Shown here piece after piece: positions 1 to 12,900 of a stretch of DNA of 64,000 bases. The notes beneath the pieces are model-generated. The model did not search any database. It was not told the origin of the DNA and saw only the letters and a program-made list of their open reading frames with translations. Position 1 is the first letter of the stretch. Every line of letters begins with the position of its first letter. The translations under genes were made by a program, and so were the position numbers. The stretch is from Ptiloglossa arizonensis. Lineage: Eukaryota; Arthropoda; Insecta; Hymenoptera; Colletidae. The DNA lies in the NCBI RefSeq assembly GCF_051014685.1, contig NW_027479249.1:62001-126000 (forward strand), read 5' to 3'.

Positions 1-885
1 GTAGAAACTCGCCCGATTACAACGGAATATGTACTTTTCCCCTAGGCCATTGTAGTTATTGGTTTCGAGTATCAGAATTGCTAAAATTTTGGTGGTTTCT
101 CAACCATTCCTTAACTTCACACTTAAATATCTCGCGAACGGATTGACGAACTCGAGAAATTCCTGTTGTATCTGAAAGTAGAAACTCGCCCGGTTAGAAT
201 GGTGTGTGTACTTCTCCCCTAGGCCATTCCAGTTATTGGTTTCGTGTATCAGACCTGCGAAAATTTTGATGGTTTCTCAAACATTCCTTAACTTCAAACT
301 CCCATATCTCGCGAACGGATTGACGAACTCGAGAAATTCCTGTTGCATCTGAAAGTAGAAACTCGCCCGATTGCAACGGTATGTGTATTTTTCCCCTAGG
401 CCATTGTAGTTATTGGTTTCGAGTATCAGACTTGCTAAAATTTTGGTGGTTTCTCAACCATTCCTTAACTTCACACTTACATATCTCGCGAACGGATTGA
501 CGAACTCGAGAAATTCCTGTTGTATCTGAAAGTAGAAACTCGCCCGGTTAGAATGGTGTGTGTACTTCTCCCCTACGCCATTCCAGTTATTGGTTTCGTG
601 TATCAGACCTGCGAAAATTTTGATGGTTTCTCAAACATTCCTTAAATTCAAACTCCCATATCTCGCGAACGGATTGACGAACTCGAGAAATTCCTGTTGC
701 ATCTGAAAGTAGAAACTCGCCCGATTGCAACGGTATGTGTATTTTTCCCCTAGGCCATTGTAGTTATTGGTTTCGAGTATCAGACTTGCTAAAATTTTGG
801 TGGTTTCTCAACCATTCCTTAACTTCACACTTACATATCTCGCGAACGGATTGACCAACTCGAGAATTTCCTATTGCATCTGAAA
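1..885 (+). repeat. A/B dimeric (354-bp) monomer alternation
   Basis: The first five units alternate between two types. A units (1, 355, 709) read AACGGTATGTGTA or close to it, then ATTGTAG and CACACTTAC. B units (178, 532) read AATGGTGTGTGTAC, then ATTCCAG, TTCGTGTATC and CAAACTCCC. Counting mismatches by hand, units 1 and 2 differ at about 20 of 177 positions. Units 1 and 3 differ at about 6, units 2 and 4 at about 2, and units 3 and 5 at about 4. The local repeat is therefore a 354-bp dimer. The same dimer reappears near 3.2-3.7, 14.4-14.9, 30.5-31.1, 56.2-57.1 and 63.8-64.0 kb. Confidence 0.85.
11..27 (-). other. CENP-B-box-like 17-mer (best copy)
   Basis: Read on the minus strand this site is TTCCGTTGTAATCGGGC. 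Against the mammalian CENP-B box (YTTCGTTGGAARCGGGA) it matches 13 of 17 positions, and 8 of the 9 bases essential for CENP-B binding (NTTCGNNNNANNCGGGN); the mismatch is C for the second T. The common form in other units, ACCGTTGTAATCGGG, matches 7 of 9. What I see is the resemblance; binding by any CENP-B-like or pogo-transposase-derived protein is inference, and the match could be chance. Confidence 0.3.
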
Positions 886-2760
886 GCAGAAACTCGCCCT
901 GTTACAACGGTATGTGCATTATTGCCCTAGGCCGTAGTAGTTATTGGTTTCGAGTATCAGACTTGTGAAAATTTTGATGGTTTCTCAACCATTCCTTAAC
1001 TTCAAACTCCCATATCTCGCGAACGGATTGACGAACTCGAGAAATTCCTGTTGCATCTGAAATTAGAAACTCGCCCGATTACAACGGTAGGTGTACTTTT
1101 CCCCTAGGCCATTCAAGTTATTGATTTCGAGTATCAGACCAGCGAAAATTTTGATGGTTTCTCAACCGTTCCTTAATTTCAAACTCCCATATCTCGCGAA
1201 CGGATTGACGAACTCGAGAAATTCCTGTTGCATCTGATACCAGAAACTCGTCCGATTACAACGGTATGTGTATTTTTGCCCTAGACCATAGTAGTTATTG
1301 GTTTCGAGTATCAGATTTGCGAAAATTTTGATGGTTTCTCAACCATTCCTTAACTTCAAACTCCGATACCACGCGAACGGATTGGCGAACTCGATTATTT
1401 CCTGTTGCATCTGAAAGTAGAAAGTCGACCGATTACAATGGTGTGTGCACTTTTACCCTAGGTCATTCCAGTTATTCGTTTCGAGTATCAGACTTGCGGG
1501 AATTTTGATGGTTTCTCAAGCATTCCTTAACTTCAAACTCCCATATCTCGCGAACGGATTGACGAACTCGAGAAATTCCTGTTGCATCTGAAAGTAGAAA
1601 CTCAGCCGATTACAAAGGTATGTGCATTTTTCCCCTAGGCCATTCCAGTTGTTGGTTTCGAGTATCAAACATGCGAAAATTTTGATGGTTTCTCTACCAT
1701 TCCTTAACTTCACACTTACATATCTCGCGAACGGATTGACGAACTCGAGAAATTCCTGTTGCATCTGAAAGTAGAAACTCAGCCGATTACAAAGGTATGT
1801 GCATTTTTCCCCTAGGACATTCCAGTTGTTGGTTTCGAGTATCAAACCTGCGAAAATTTTGATGGTTTCTCTACCATTCCTTAACTTCAAACTCCCATAT
1901 CTCGCGAACGGATTGACGAACTCGAGAAATTCCTGTTGCATGTGGAAGTAGAAACTCGCCCGATTACAACGGTATGTGTATTTTTCCTCTAGACCTATGT
2001 AGTTATTGGTTTCGAGTATCAGACTTGCGAAAATTTTGATGGTTTCTCAACCATTCCTTAACTTCAAACACCCATATCTCGCGAACGGATTGTCGAACTC
2101 GAGAAATTCCTGTTGCACCTGAAAGCAGAAACTCGCCCGATTACAACGGTATGTGTATTTTTCCCCTAGGCCATTGTAGTTATTGGTTTCGAGTATCAGA
2201 CTTTCGAAAATTTTGATGGTTTCTCAACCATTCCTTAACATCACACTTACATATCTCGCGAACGCATTGACGAACTCGAGAAATTCCTGTTGCATCTGAA
2301 AGTAGAAACTAGCCCGATTACAATGGTGTGTGTACTTTTCCCCTAGGCCATTCCAGTTATTGGTTTCGAGTATTCGACCAGCGAAAATTTTGCTGGTTTC
2401 TCAACCATTCCTTACCTTCATACACCCATATCTCGCGAACGGAATGACGAACTCGATTATTTCCTGATGCATCTGAAAGCAGAAACTCGCCCGATTACAA
2501 CGGTATGTGTATTTTTGCCCTAGGCCATAGTAGTTATTGGTTTCGAGTATCAGACTTGCGAAAATTTTGATGGTTTCTCAACCATTCCTTAACTACAACT
2601 CCCATATTTCGCGAACGGATTGACGAATCCGATAAATTTCTGTTGCATCTGAAAACTGAAACTCTCCCGATTACAACCCTATGTGTATTTTGCCCCTAGG
2701 CCATTGTAGTCATTGGTTTCGAGTATCAGACTTGCGAAAATTTTGATGGTTTCTCAACCG
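346..2760 (+). repeat. ~2.5-2.8 kb HOR, left copy
   Basis: This stretch aligns in order with 3177-5236. The offset starts at 2,831 bp (16 units minus 1 base). It falls to 2,654 after one unit near 1064-1240, marked by GAAATTAGAAACTCG and CGGTAGGTG, which is absent from the right copy. It falls again to 2,477 by the shared variant TTACCTTCATACACCC (2411 and 4888). Each step is one whole unit. The middle (about 1945-2400) matches poorly, so part of the block was replaced or is older. It looks like an old, partly eroded HOR duplication. Confidence 0.75.
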
Positions 2761-3176
2761 TTCCTTAACTTCAAACTCCCATATCTCGCGAACGGATTCA
2801 CGAACTCGAAAAATTCCTGTTGCATCTGAAACCAGAAACTCGTCCGATTACAACGGTATGTGTATTTTTGCCCTAGGCCATAGTAGTTATTGGTTTCGAG
2901 TATCATACTTGCGAAAATTTTGATGGTTTCTCAACCATTCCTTAATTTCAAACACCCATATCTCGCGAACTGATTGACGAACACGAGAAATTCCGTTTGC
3001 ATCTGGAAGAAGAAACTCCCCCGATTACAACGGTATGTGTATTTTTCCCCTAGGCCTTTGTAGTTATTGGATTCGAGTATCAGACTTGCGAAAATTTTGA
3101 TGGTTTCTCAACCAGTCCTTAACTTCAAACTCCCATATCTCGCGAACGGATTGACGAACTCGAGAAATTCCTGTTG

Positions 3177-5236
3177 CATCTGAAAGTAGAAACTCGCCCG
3201 ATTGCAACGGTATGTGTATTTTTCCCCTAGGCCATTGTAGTTATTGGTTTCGAGTATCAGACTTGCTAAAATTTTGGTGGTTTCTCAACCATTCCTTAAC
3301 TTCACACTTACATATCTCGCGAACGGATTGACGAACTCGAGAAATTCCTGTTGTATCTGAAAGAAGAAACTCGCCCGGTTAGAATGGTGTGTGTACTTCT
3401 CCCCTAGGCCATTCCAGTTATTGGTTTCGTGTATCAGACCTGCGAAAATTTTGATGGTTTCTCAAACATTCCTTAACTTCAAACTCCCATATCTCGCGAA
3501 CGGATTGACGAACTCGAGAAACTCCTGTTGCATCTGAAAGTAGAAACTCGCCCGATTGCAACGGTATGTGTATTTTTCCCCTAGGCCATTGTAGTCATTG
3601 GTTTCGAGTATCAGACTTGCTAAAATTTTGGTGGTTTCTCAACCATTCCTTAACTTCACACTTACATATCTCGCGAACGGATTGACCAACTCGAGAATTT
3701 CCTATTGCATCTGAAAGCAGAAACTCGCCCTGTTACAACGGTATGTGCATTATTGCCCTAGGCCATAGTAGTTATTGGTTTCGAGTATCAGACTTGTGAA
3801 AATTTTGATGGTTTCTCAACCATTCCTTAACTTCAAACTCCCATATCTCGCGAACGGATTGACGAACTCGAGAAATTCCTGTTGCATCTGATACCAGAAA
3901 CTCGTCCGATTACAACGGTATGTGTATTTTTGCCCTAGACCATAGTAGTTATTGGTTTCGAGTATCAGATTTGCGAAAATTTTGATGGTTTCTCAACCAT
4001 TCCTTAACTTCAAACTCCGATACCACGCGAACGGATTGGCGAACTCGATTATTTCCTGTTGCATCTGAAAGTAGAAAGTCGACCGATTACAATGGTGTGT
4101 GCACTTTTACCCTAGGTCATTCCAGTTATTCGTTTCGAGTATCAGACTTGCGAGAATTTTGATGGTTTCTCAAGCATTCCTTAACTTCAAACTCCCATAT
4201 CTCGCGAACGGATTGACGAACTCGAGAAATTCCTGTTGCATCTGAAAGTAGAAACTCAGCCGATTACAAAGGTATGTGCATTTTTCCCCTAGGCCATTCC
4301 AGTTGTTGGTTTCGAGTATCAAACCTGCGAAAATTTTGATGGTTTCTCTACCATTCCTTAACTTCACACTTACATATCTAGCGAACGGATTGACGAACTC
4401 GAGAAATTCCTGTTGCATCTGAAAGTAGAAACTCGCCCGATTACAACGGTATGTGTATTTTTCCCCTAGGCCTTTGTAGTTATTGGTTTCGAGTATCAGA
4501 CTTGCGAAAATTTTGATGGTTTCTCAACCATTCCTTAACTTCAAACTCCCATATCTCGCGAACAGATTGACAAACTCGAGAATTTCCTGTTGCATCTGAA
4601 ACCAGAAACTCGTCCGATTACAACGGTATGTGTACTTTTCCCCTGGGCCATTCCAGTTATTGGTTCCGAGTATCAGACTTGCGAAAATTTAGATGGTTCC
4701 TCAACCATTCCTTAACTTCAAACTCCCATATCTCGCGAACGGATTGACGAATCCGAAAAATTTTTGTTGCATTTGAAAATAGAAACTCTCCCGATTACAA
4801 CGCTATGTGTATTTTTCCCCTAGGCCATTGTAGTTATTGGTTTCGAGTATCAGACTTGCGAAAATTTTGATGGTTTCTCAACCATTCCTTACCTTCATAC
4901 ACCCATATCTCGCGAACGGAATGACGAACTCGATTATTTCCTGATGCATCTGAAAGCAGAAACTCGCCCGATTACAACGGTATGTGTATTTTTGCCCTAG
5001 GCCATAGTAGTTATTGGTTTCGAGTATCAGACTTGCGAAAATTTTGATGGTTTCTCAACCATTCCTTAACTACAACTCCCATATTTCGCGAACGGATTGA
5101 CGAATCCGATAAATTTCTGTTGCATCTGAAAACTGAAACTCTCCCGATTACAACCCTATGTGTATTTTGCCCCTAGGCCATTGTAGTCGTTGGTTTCGAG
5201 TATCAGACTTGCGAAAATTATGATGGTTTCTCAACC
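3177..5236 (+). repeat. ~2.5-2.8 kb HOR, right copy
   Basis: Partner of the block at 346-2760. Shared private variants appear in the same order: GATTGCAACGG, GACCAACTCGAGAATTTCC (855 and 3686), ATACCAGAAACTCGTCC (1235 and 3889) and the TTACCTTCATACACCC unit. The copy is about two units shorter than its partner. Similarity fades after about 5,236, where the left copy reads CACGAACTCGAAAAATTCC and this copy GACGAATTCGAGGAATTCC. Confidence 0.75.
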
Positions 5237-6639
5237 ATTCCTTAACTTCAACTCCCATATCTCGCGAACGGATTGACGAATTCGAGGAATTCCCCTTGCA
5301 TCTGAAAGTAGAAACTCGACTCATTACAATGGTGTGTGTACTTTTCCCCTAGGTCATTCCAGTTATTCGTTTCTAGCATCAGAATTGCGAAAATTTTGAT
5401 GGTTTCTCAACCATTCCTTAACTTCAAACTCCCATATCTGGCGAACGGATTGACGAACACGAGAAATTCCGTTTGCATCTGGAAGAAGAAACTCCCCCGA
5501 TTACAACGGTATGTGTATTTTTCCCCTAAGCCTTTGTATTTATTGGTTTCGAGTATCAGACTTGCGAAAATTTTGATGGTTTCTCAATCGTTCCTTAATT
5601 TCAAACTCCCATATCTCGCGAACGGATTGACGAACTCGAGAAATTCCTGTTGCATCTGATACCAGAAACTCGTCCGATTACAACGGTATGTGTATTTTTG
5701 CCCTAGGCCATAGTAGTTATTGGTTTCGAGTATCAGACTTGCGAAAATTTTGATGGTTTCTCAACCATTCCTTAACTTCAAACTCCGATACCACGCGAAC
5801 GGATTGGCGAACTCGAGAAGTTCCTGTTGCATCTGAAAGTAGAAACTTGCCCGATTACAAAGGTATGTGTATTTTTCCCCTAGGCCTTTGTAGTTATTGG
5901 ATTCGAGTATCAGACTTGCGAAAATTTTGATGATTTATCAACCAGTCCTTAACTTCAAACTCCCATATCTCGCGAACGGATTGACGAACTCGGGAAATTC
6001 CTGTTGCATCTGAAAGTAGAATCTCGCCCCATTACAATGGTGTGTGTACTTTTCCCCTAGGCCATTCCAGTTATTGGTTTCGAGTATCAGACTTGTGGAA
6101 ATTTTGATGGTTTCTCAGCCATTCCTTAACTTCAAACTCCCATATCTCGCGAACGGATTGACGAGCTCGAGAAATTACAATTGCATCTGAAAGTAGAAAC
6201 TCGCCCGATTACAAAGGTATGTGTATTTTTCCCCTAGGGCTTTGTAGTTATTTGTTTCGAGTATCAGATTTGCGAATATTTTGATGGTTTCTCAAGCATT
6301 CCTTAACTTCAAACTCCCATATGTCGCGAACGGATTTTGATGGTTTCTCAACCATTCCTTAACTTCAAACTCCCATATCTCGCGAACGGATTGATGAACT
6401 CGATTATTTCCTGCTGCATCTGAAAGTAGAAAGTCTACCGATTACAAGGGTGTGTTTACTTTTCCCCTAGGTCATTCCAGTTATTCGTTTCTAGCATCAG
6501 AATTGCGAAAATTTTGATAGTTTCTCAACCATTCCTTAACTTCAAACTCCCATATCTCGCGAACGGATTGACGAACTCGAGAAATTCCGTTTGCATCTGG
6601 AAGAAGAAACTCCCCCGATTACAACGGTATGTGTATTTT
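5237..6639 (+). repeat. Mixed monomers without clear local HOR
   Basis: Ordinary head-to-tail 177-bp units of several subtypes. These include the GGAAGAAGAAACTCCCCCG type and the GAATCTCGCCCCATTAC type. I could not delimit a tandem HOR here. The segment containing the truncated unit at 6324 is closely related to 21.0-21.5 kb and 43.4-45.0 kb, so it is part of a dispersed block. No gene or foreign insertion is visible. Confidence 0.7.
6324..6379 (+). repeat. Truncated 56-bp monomer, locus 1
   Basis: Successive TCGCG motifs are 56 bp apart here instead of 177, so 121 bp are missing. The junction reads GCGAACGGATTTTGATGG. It joins the CGGATT of one unit to the ATTTTGATGG of the next, with a shared ATT as possible microhomology. 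The preceding unit has the private variant CATATGTCGCG. The identical junction and flanking variants occur at 21419, 43769 and 44887, so this is one deletion copied by later duplications. Confidence 0.93.
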
Positions 6640-8232
6640 TCCCCTAGGCCATTCCAGTTATTGGTTTCGAGTATCACACTTGCGAAAATTTTGATGGTTT
6701 CTCACCCATTCTTTAACTTCAAACTCCCTTATCTCGCGAACGGATTGACGAATTCGACAAATTCCTCTCGCATCTGAAAGTAGAAACTCGCCCGATTACA
6801 AAGGTATGTGTATTTTTCCTCTAGGCCTTTGTAGTTATTGGTTTCGAGTATCAGACTTGCGAAAATTTTGATGGTTTCTCAAGCATTCCTTAACTTCAAA
6901 CTCACATATCTCGCGAACGGATTGCCGAATCCAAAAAATTTCTGTTGCATCTGAAAGTAGAAACTCTCCCGATTACAACGGTATGTGTATTTTTCCCCCA
7001 GGCTGTTGTAGTTATTTTTTTCGAGTATCAGACTTGCGAAAATTTTGATGATTTCCCAACCATTCCTTAACTTCGAACTCCCATATCTCGCGAACGGATT
7101 GACGAACTCGAGAAATTCCTGTTGCATCTGAAAGTAGAAACTCGCCCGATCACAAAGGTATGTGTATTTGTCCCCTAGGCCATAGTATTTATTGGTTTCC
7201 TGTATCAGACTTCCGAAAATTGTGATGGTCTCCCAACCATTCCTTAACTTCAAACTCCCATATCTCGCGAACGGATTGACGAACTCGAGAAGTTCCTGTT
7301 GCATCTGAAAGTAGAAATTCGACCGATTACAATGGTGTGGGCACTTTTTCCCTAGGTCGTTCCAGTTATTCGTTTCTAGCATCAGAATTGCGAAAATTTT
7401 GATGGTTTCTCAACCATTCCTTAACTTCAAACTCCCATATCTGGCGAACGGATTGACGAACTCGAGAAATTCCTGTTGCATCTGAAAGTAGAAACTCGAC
7501 CGATTACAAAGGTATGTGTATTTTTCCCCTAGGCCATAGTATTTATTGGTTTCGTTTATCAGACTTCCGAAAATTGTGATGGTCTCACAACCATTCCTTA
7601 AATTCAAACTCCCATATCTCGCGAACGGATTGACGAACTCGATTATTTCCTGCTGCATCTGAAAGTAGAAAGTCTGCCGATTACAAGGGTGTGTTTACTT
7701 TTCCCCTAGGTCATTCCAGTTATTCGTTTCTAGCATCAGAATTGCGAAAATTTTGATAGTTTCTCAACCATTCCTTAACTTCAAACTCCTATATCTCGCG
7801 AACGGATTGACGAACTCGAGAAATTCCGTTTGCATCTGGAAGAAGAAACTCCCCCGATTACAACGGTATGTGTATTTTTCTCCTAGGCCTTTGTAGTTAT
7901 TGGATTCGAGTATCAGACTTGCGAAAATTTTGATGGTTTCTCAACCAGTCCTTAACTTCAAACTCCCATATCTCGCGAACGGATTGACGAACTCGAGGAA
8001 TTCCCCTTGCATCTGAAAGTAGAAGCTCGACTCATTACAATGGTGTGTGTACTTTTCCCCTAGGCCATTCCAGTTATTGGTTTCGAGTATCACACTTGCG
8101 AAAATTTTGATGGTTTCTCAACCATTCCTTAACTTCAAACTCCCATATCTCGCGAACGGATTGACGAACTCGGGAAATTCCTGTTGCATCTGAAAGTAGA
8201 ATCTCGCCCGATTACAAAGGTATGTGTATTTT
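6640..8232 (+). repeat. 1,593-bp nine-monomer HOR, copy 1
   Basis: Aligns with 8233 to about 9610 at a constant offset of 1,593 bp, exactly nine units. Shared private variants include CGAATCCAAAAAATTTC, TGGTTTCCTGTATC, GTAGAAATTCGACC and GGTGTGGGCAC. Only scattered substitutions separate the copies where I compared them. Upstream of 6640 the copies part (GGAAGAAGAAACTC versus GAAAGTAGAATCTC). Confidence 0.88.
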
Positions 8233-9610
8233 TCCCCTAGGCCATTCCAGTTATTGGTTTCGAGTATCACACTTGCGAAAATTTTGATGGTTTCTCACCC
8301 ATTCTTTAACTTCAAACTCCCTTATCTCGCGAACGGATTGACGAATTCGACAAATTCCTCTTGCATCTGAAAGTAGAAACTCGCCCGATTACAAAGGTAT
8401 GTGTATTTTTCCTCTAGGCCTTTGTAGTTATTGGTTTCGAGTATCAGACTTGCGAAAATTTTGATGGTTTCTCAAGCATTCCTTAACTTCAAACTCACAT
8501 ATCTCGCGAACGGATTGCCGAATCCAAAAAATTTCTGTTGCATCTGAAAGTAGAAACTCTCCCGATTACAACGGTATGTGTATTTTTCCCCCAGGCTGTT
8601 GTAGTTATTTTTTTCGAGTATCAGACTTGCGAAAATTTTGATGATTTCCCAACCATTCCTTAACTTCGAACTCCCATATCTCGCGAACGGATTGACGAAC
8701 TCGAGAAATTCCTGTTGCATCTGAAAGTAGAAACTCGCCCGATTACAAAGGTATGTGTATTTGTCCCCTAGGCCATAGTATTTATTGGTTTCCTGTATCA
8801 GACTTCCGAAAATTGTGATGGTCTCCCAACCATTCCTTAACTTCAAACTCCCATATCTCGCGAACGGATTGACGAACTCGAGAAGTTCCTGTTGCATCTG
8901 AAAGTAGAAATTCGACCGATTACAATGGTGTGGGCACTTTTTCCCTAGGTCGTTCCAGTTATTCGTTTCTAGCATCAGAATTGCGAAAATTTTGATGGTT
9001 TCTCAACCATTCCTTAACTTCAAACTCCCATATCTGGCGAACGGATTGACGAACTCGAGAAATTCCTGTTGCATCTGAAAGTAGAAACTCGCCCGATTAC
9101 AAAGGTATGTGTATTTTTCCCCTAGGCCATAGTATTTATTGGTTTCGTTTATCAGACTTCCGAAAATTGTGATGGTCTCACAACCATTCCTTAACTTCAA
9201 ACTCCCATATCTCGCGAACGGATTGACGAACTCGATTATTTCCTGCTGCATCTGAAAGTAGAAAGTCTGCCGATTACAAGGGTGTGTTTACTTTTCCCCT
9301 AGGTCATTCCAGTTATTCGTTTCTAGCATCAGAATTGCGAAAATTTTGATAGTTTCTCAACCATTCCTTAATTTCAAACTCCTATATCTCGCGAACGGAT
9401 TGACGAACTCGAGAAATTCCGTTTGCATCTGGAAGAAGAAACTCCCCCGATTACAACGGTATGTGTATTTTTCCCCTAGGCCTTTGTAGTTATTGGATTC
9501 GAGTATCAGACTTGCGAAAATTTTGATGGTTTCTCAACCAGTCCTTAACTTCAAACTCCCATATCTCGCGAACGGATTGACGAACTCGAGGAATTCCCCT
9601 TGCATCTGAA
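8233..9610 (+). repeat. 1,593-bp nine-monomer HOR, copy 2 (partial)
   Basis: Tandem partner of 6640-8232. Similarity ends near 9610, where this copy reads GAAACTAGCCCG while copy 1 reads GAAGCTCGACTC. Copy 2 is therefore a little over one unit short of complete. No indel was noticed between the copies, which fits a fairly recent exchange. Confidence 0.85.
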
Positions 9611-9984
9611 AGTAGAAACTAGCCCGATTACAATGGTGTGTGTACTTTTCCCCTAGGCCATTCCAGTTGTTGGTTTCGAGTATTCGACCAGCGAAAATTT
9701 TGATGGTTTCTCAACCATTCCGTAACTTCAAACTCCCATATCTCGCGAACGGATTGACGAAGTCGAGAAATTCCTGTTGCATCTGGAAGAAGAAACTCTC
9801 CCGATTACAACGGTATATGTATTTTTCCCCTAAGCTTTGTAGTTATTGGTTTCGAGTATCAGACTTGCGAAAATTTTGATGGTTTCTCAACCGTTCCTTA
9901 ACTTCCAACTCCCATATCTCGCGAACGGATTGACGAACTCGAGAATTTGCTATTGCATCTGAATGCAGAGACTCGCCCGATTAC

Positions 9985-12900
9985 AACGGTATGTGTATTT
10001 TTGCCCTAGGCCATAGTAGTTATTGGTTTCGAGTAGTAGACTTGCTAAAATTTTGATGGTTTCTCAACCATTCCTTAACTTCAAACTCCGATACCTCGCG
10101 AACGGATTGGCGAACTCGAGAAGTTCCTGTCGCCTCTGAAAGTAGAAACTTGCCCGATTACAATGGTGTGTGTACTTTTCCCCTAGGCCGTTCCAGTTAT
10201 TGGTTTCGCGTATCAGACTTGCGAAAATTTTGATGGTTTCTCAACCATTCCTTAACTTCAAACTCCCATATCTTGCGAACGGATTGGCGAGCTCGAGAAA
10301 TTCCTGTTGCATCTGAAAGTAGAAACTCGCCCGATTACAAAGGTATGTGTATTTTTCCTCTAGGCCATTCCAGTTATTGGTTTCGAGTATCAGACTTGCG
10401 AAAATTTTGATGGTTTCTCAAGCATTCCTTAACTTCAAACTCACATATCTCGCGAACGGATTGCCGAATCCTAAAAATTTCTGTTGCATCTGAAAGTAGA
10501 AGCTCTCCCGATTACAACGGTATGTGTATTTTTCCCCCAGGCTGTTGTAGTTATTTTTTTCGAGTATCAGACTTGCGAAAATTTTGATGATTTCCCAACC
10601 ATTCCTTAACTTCGAACTCCCATATCTCGCGAACGGATTGACGAACACGAGAAATTCCTGTTGCATCTGAAAGTAGAAACTCGCCCGATTACAAAGGTAT
10701 GTGTATTTCTCCCCTAGGCCATAGTATTTATTGGTTTCGTGTATCAGACTTCCGAAAATTGTGATGGTCTCCCAACCATTCCTTAACTTCAAACTCCCAT
10801 ATCTCGCGAACGGATTGACGAACTCGAGAAATTCCTGCTGCATCTGAAAGTAGAAAGTCTACCGATTACAAGGGTGTGTTTACTTTTCCCCTAGGTCTTT
10901 CCAGTTATTCGTTTCTAGCATCAGAATTGCGAAAATTTTGATAGTTTCTCAACCATTCCTTAACTTCAAACTCCCATATCTCGCGAACGGATTGTCGAAC
11001 TCGAGAAATTCCGTTTGCATCTGGAAGAAGAAACTCCCACGATTACAACGGTATGTGTATTTTTCCCCTAGGCCTTTGTAGTTATTGGATTCGAGTATCA
11101 GACTTGCGAAAATTTTGATGGTTTCTCAACCAGTCCTTAACTTCAAACTCCCATATCTCGCGAACGGATTGACGAACTCGAGGAATTCCCCTTGCATCTG
11201 AAAGTAGAAACTCGACTCATTACAATGGTGTGTGTACTTTTCCCCTAGGCCATTCCAGTTATTGGTTTCGAGTATCACACTTGCGAAAATTTTGATGGTT
11301 TCTCAACCAATCCTTAACTTCAAACTCCCATATCTCGCGAACGGATTGACGAACTCGGGAAATTCCTGTTGCATCTGAAAGTAGAATCTCGCCCGATTAC
11401 AAAGGTATGCGTATTTTTCCCCTAGGCCATTCCAGTTATTGGTTTCGAGTATCACACTTGCGAAAATTTTGATGGTTTCTCACCCATTCTTTAACTTCAA
11501 ACTCCCATAACTCGCGAACGGATTGACGAATTCGACAAATTCCTCTTGCATCTGAAAGTAGAAACTTGCCCGAGTACAAAGGTATGTGCATTTTTGCCCT
11601 AGGCACTAGTAGTTATTGGTTTCGAGTATCAGACCTGCGAAAATTTTGATGGTTTCTCAACCATTCCTTAACTTCAAATTCCCATAGCTCGCGAACGGAT
11701 TGACGAACTCGAGAATTTCCTGTTGCATCTGAAAGTAGAAACTAGCCCGATTACAATGGTGTGTGTACTTTTCCCCTATGCCATTCCAGTTATTGGTTTC
11801 GAGTATCACACTTGCGAAAATTTTGATGGTTTCTCAACCATTCCTTAACTTCAAATTCCCATAGCTCGCGAACGGATTGACGAACTCGAGAAATTCCTGT
11901 TGCATCTGAAAGTAGAAACTCGCCCGATTACAATGGTATGTGTACTTTTCCCGTAGGCCATTCCAGTTAATGGGATCGAGTAGCAGACTTGCGATAATTT
12001 TGATGGTTTCTCAACCATTTCTTAACTTCAAACTCCCATATCTCGCGAACGGAATGACGAACTCGAGAAGTTCCTGTTGCATCTGAAAGTAGAAAGTCGA
12101 CCGATTACAATGGTGTGTGTACTTTTACCCTAGGTCATCCCAGTTATTCGTTTCGAGTATCAGACTTGCGAGAATTTTGATGGTTTCTCAAGCATTCCTT
12201 AACTTCAAACTCCCATATCTCGCGAACGGATTGACGAACTCGAGAAATTCCTGTTGCATCTGAAAGTAGAAACTCAGCCGATTACAAAGGTATGTGCATT
12301 TTTCCCCTAGGCCATTCCAGTTGATGGTTTCGAGTATCAAACCTGCGAAAATTTTGATGGTTTCTCTACCATTCCTTAACTTCAAACTCCCATATCTCGC
12401 GAACGGATTGACGAACTCGAGAAATTCCTGTTGAATGTGGAAGTAGAAACTCGCCCGATTACAACGGTATGTGTATTTTTCCCCTAGGCCTTTGTAGTTA
12501 TTGGTTTCGAGTATCAGACTTGCGAAAATTTTGATGGTTTCTCAACCATTCCTTAACTTCAAACTCCCATATCTCGCGAGCGCATTGACGAACTCGAGAA
12601 ATTCCTGTTGCATCTGAAAGTAGAAACTCGCCCGATTAAAAAGGTATGTGCATTTTTCCCCCAGGCCATTCCAGTTGTTGGTTTCGAGTATCAGACCTGC
12701 GAAAATTTTGATGGTTTCTCAACCATTCCTTAACTTCAAACTCCCATAGCTCGCGAACGGATAGACGAACTCGAGAAATTCCTGTTGCATCTGAAAGTAG
12801 AAACTAGCCCGATTACAATGGTGTGTGTACTTTTCCCCTAGGCCATTCCAGTTATTGGTTTCGAGTATTCGACCAGCGAAAATTTTGATGGTTTCTCAAC

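Noticed and set aside
1516..1941. Minus-strand open frame of 141 codons (and dozens like it) as protein genes
   Set aside because: The product is the satellite translated: a 59-residue repeat in step with the 177-bp period. Equally open frames exist on the other strand, with no codon bias or domain, and stops scattered between units.
6324..6379. Insertion of foreign sequence at the irregular unit
   Set aside because: All bases are explained by a 121-bp internal deletion joining two satellite units.
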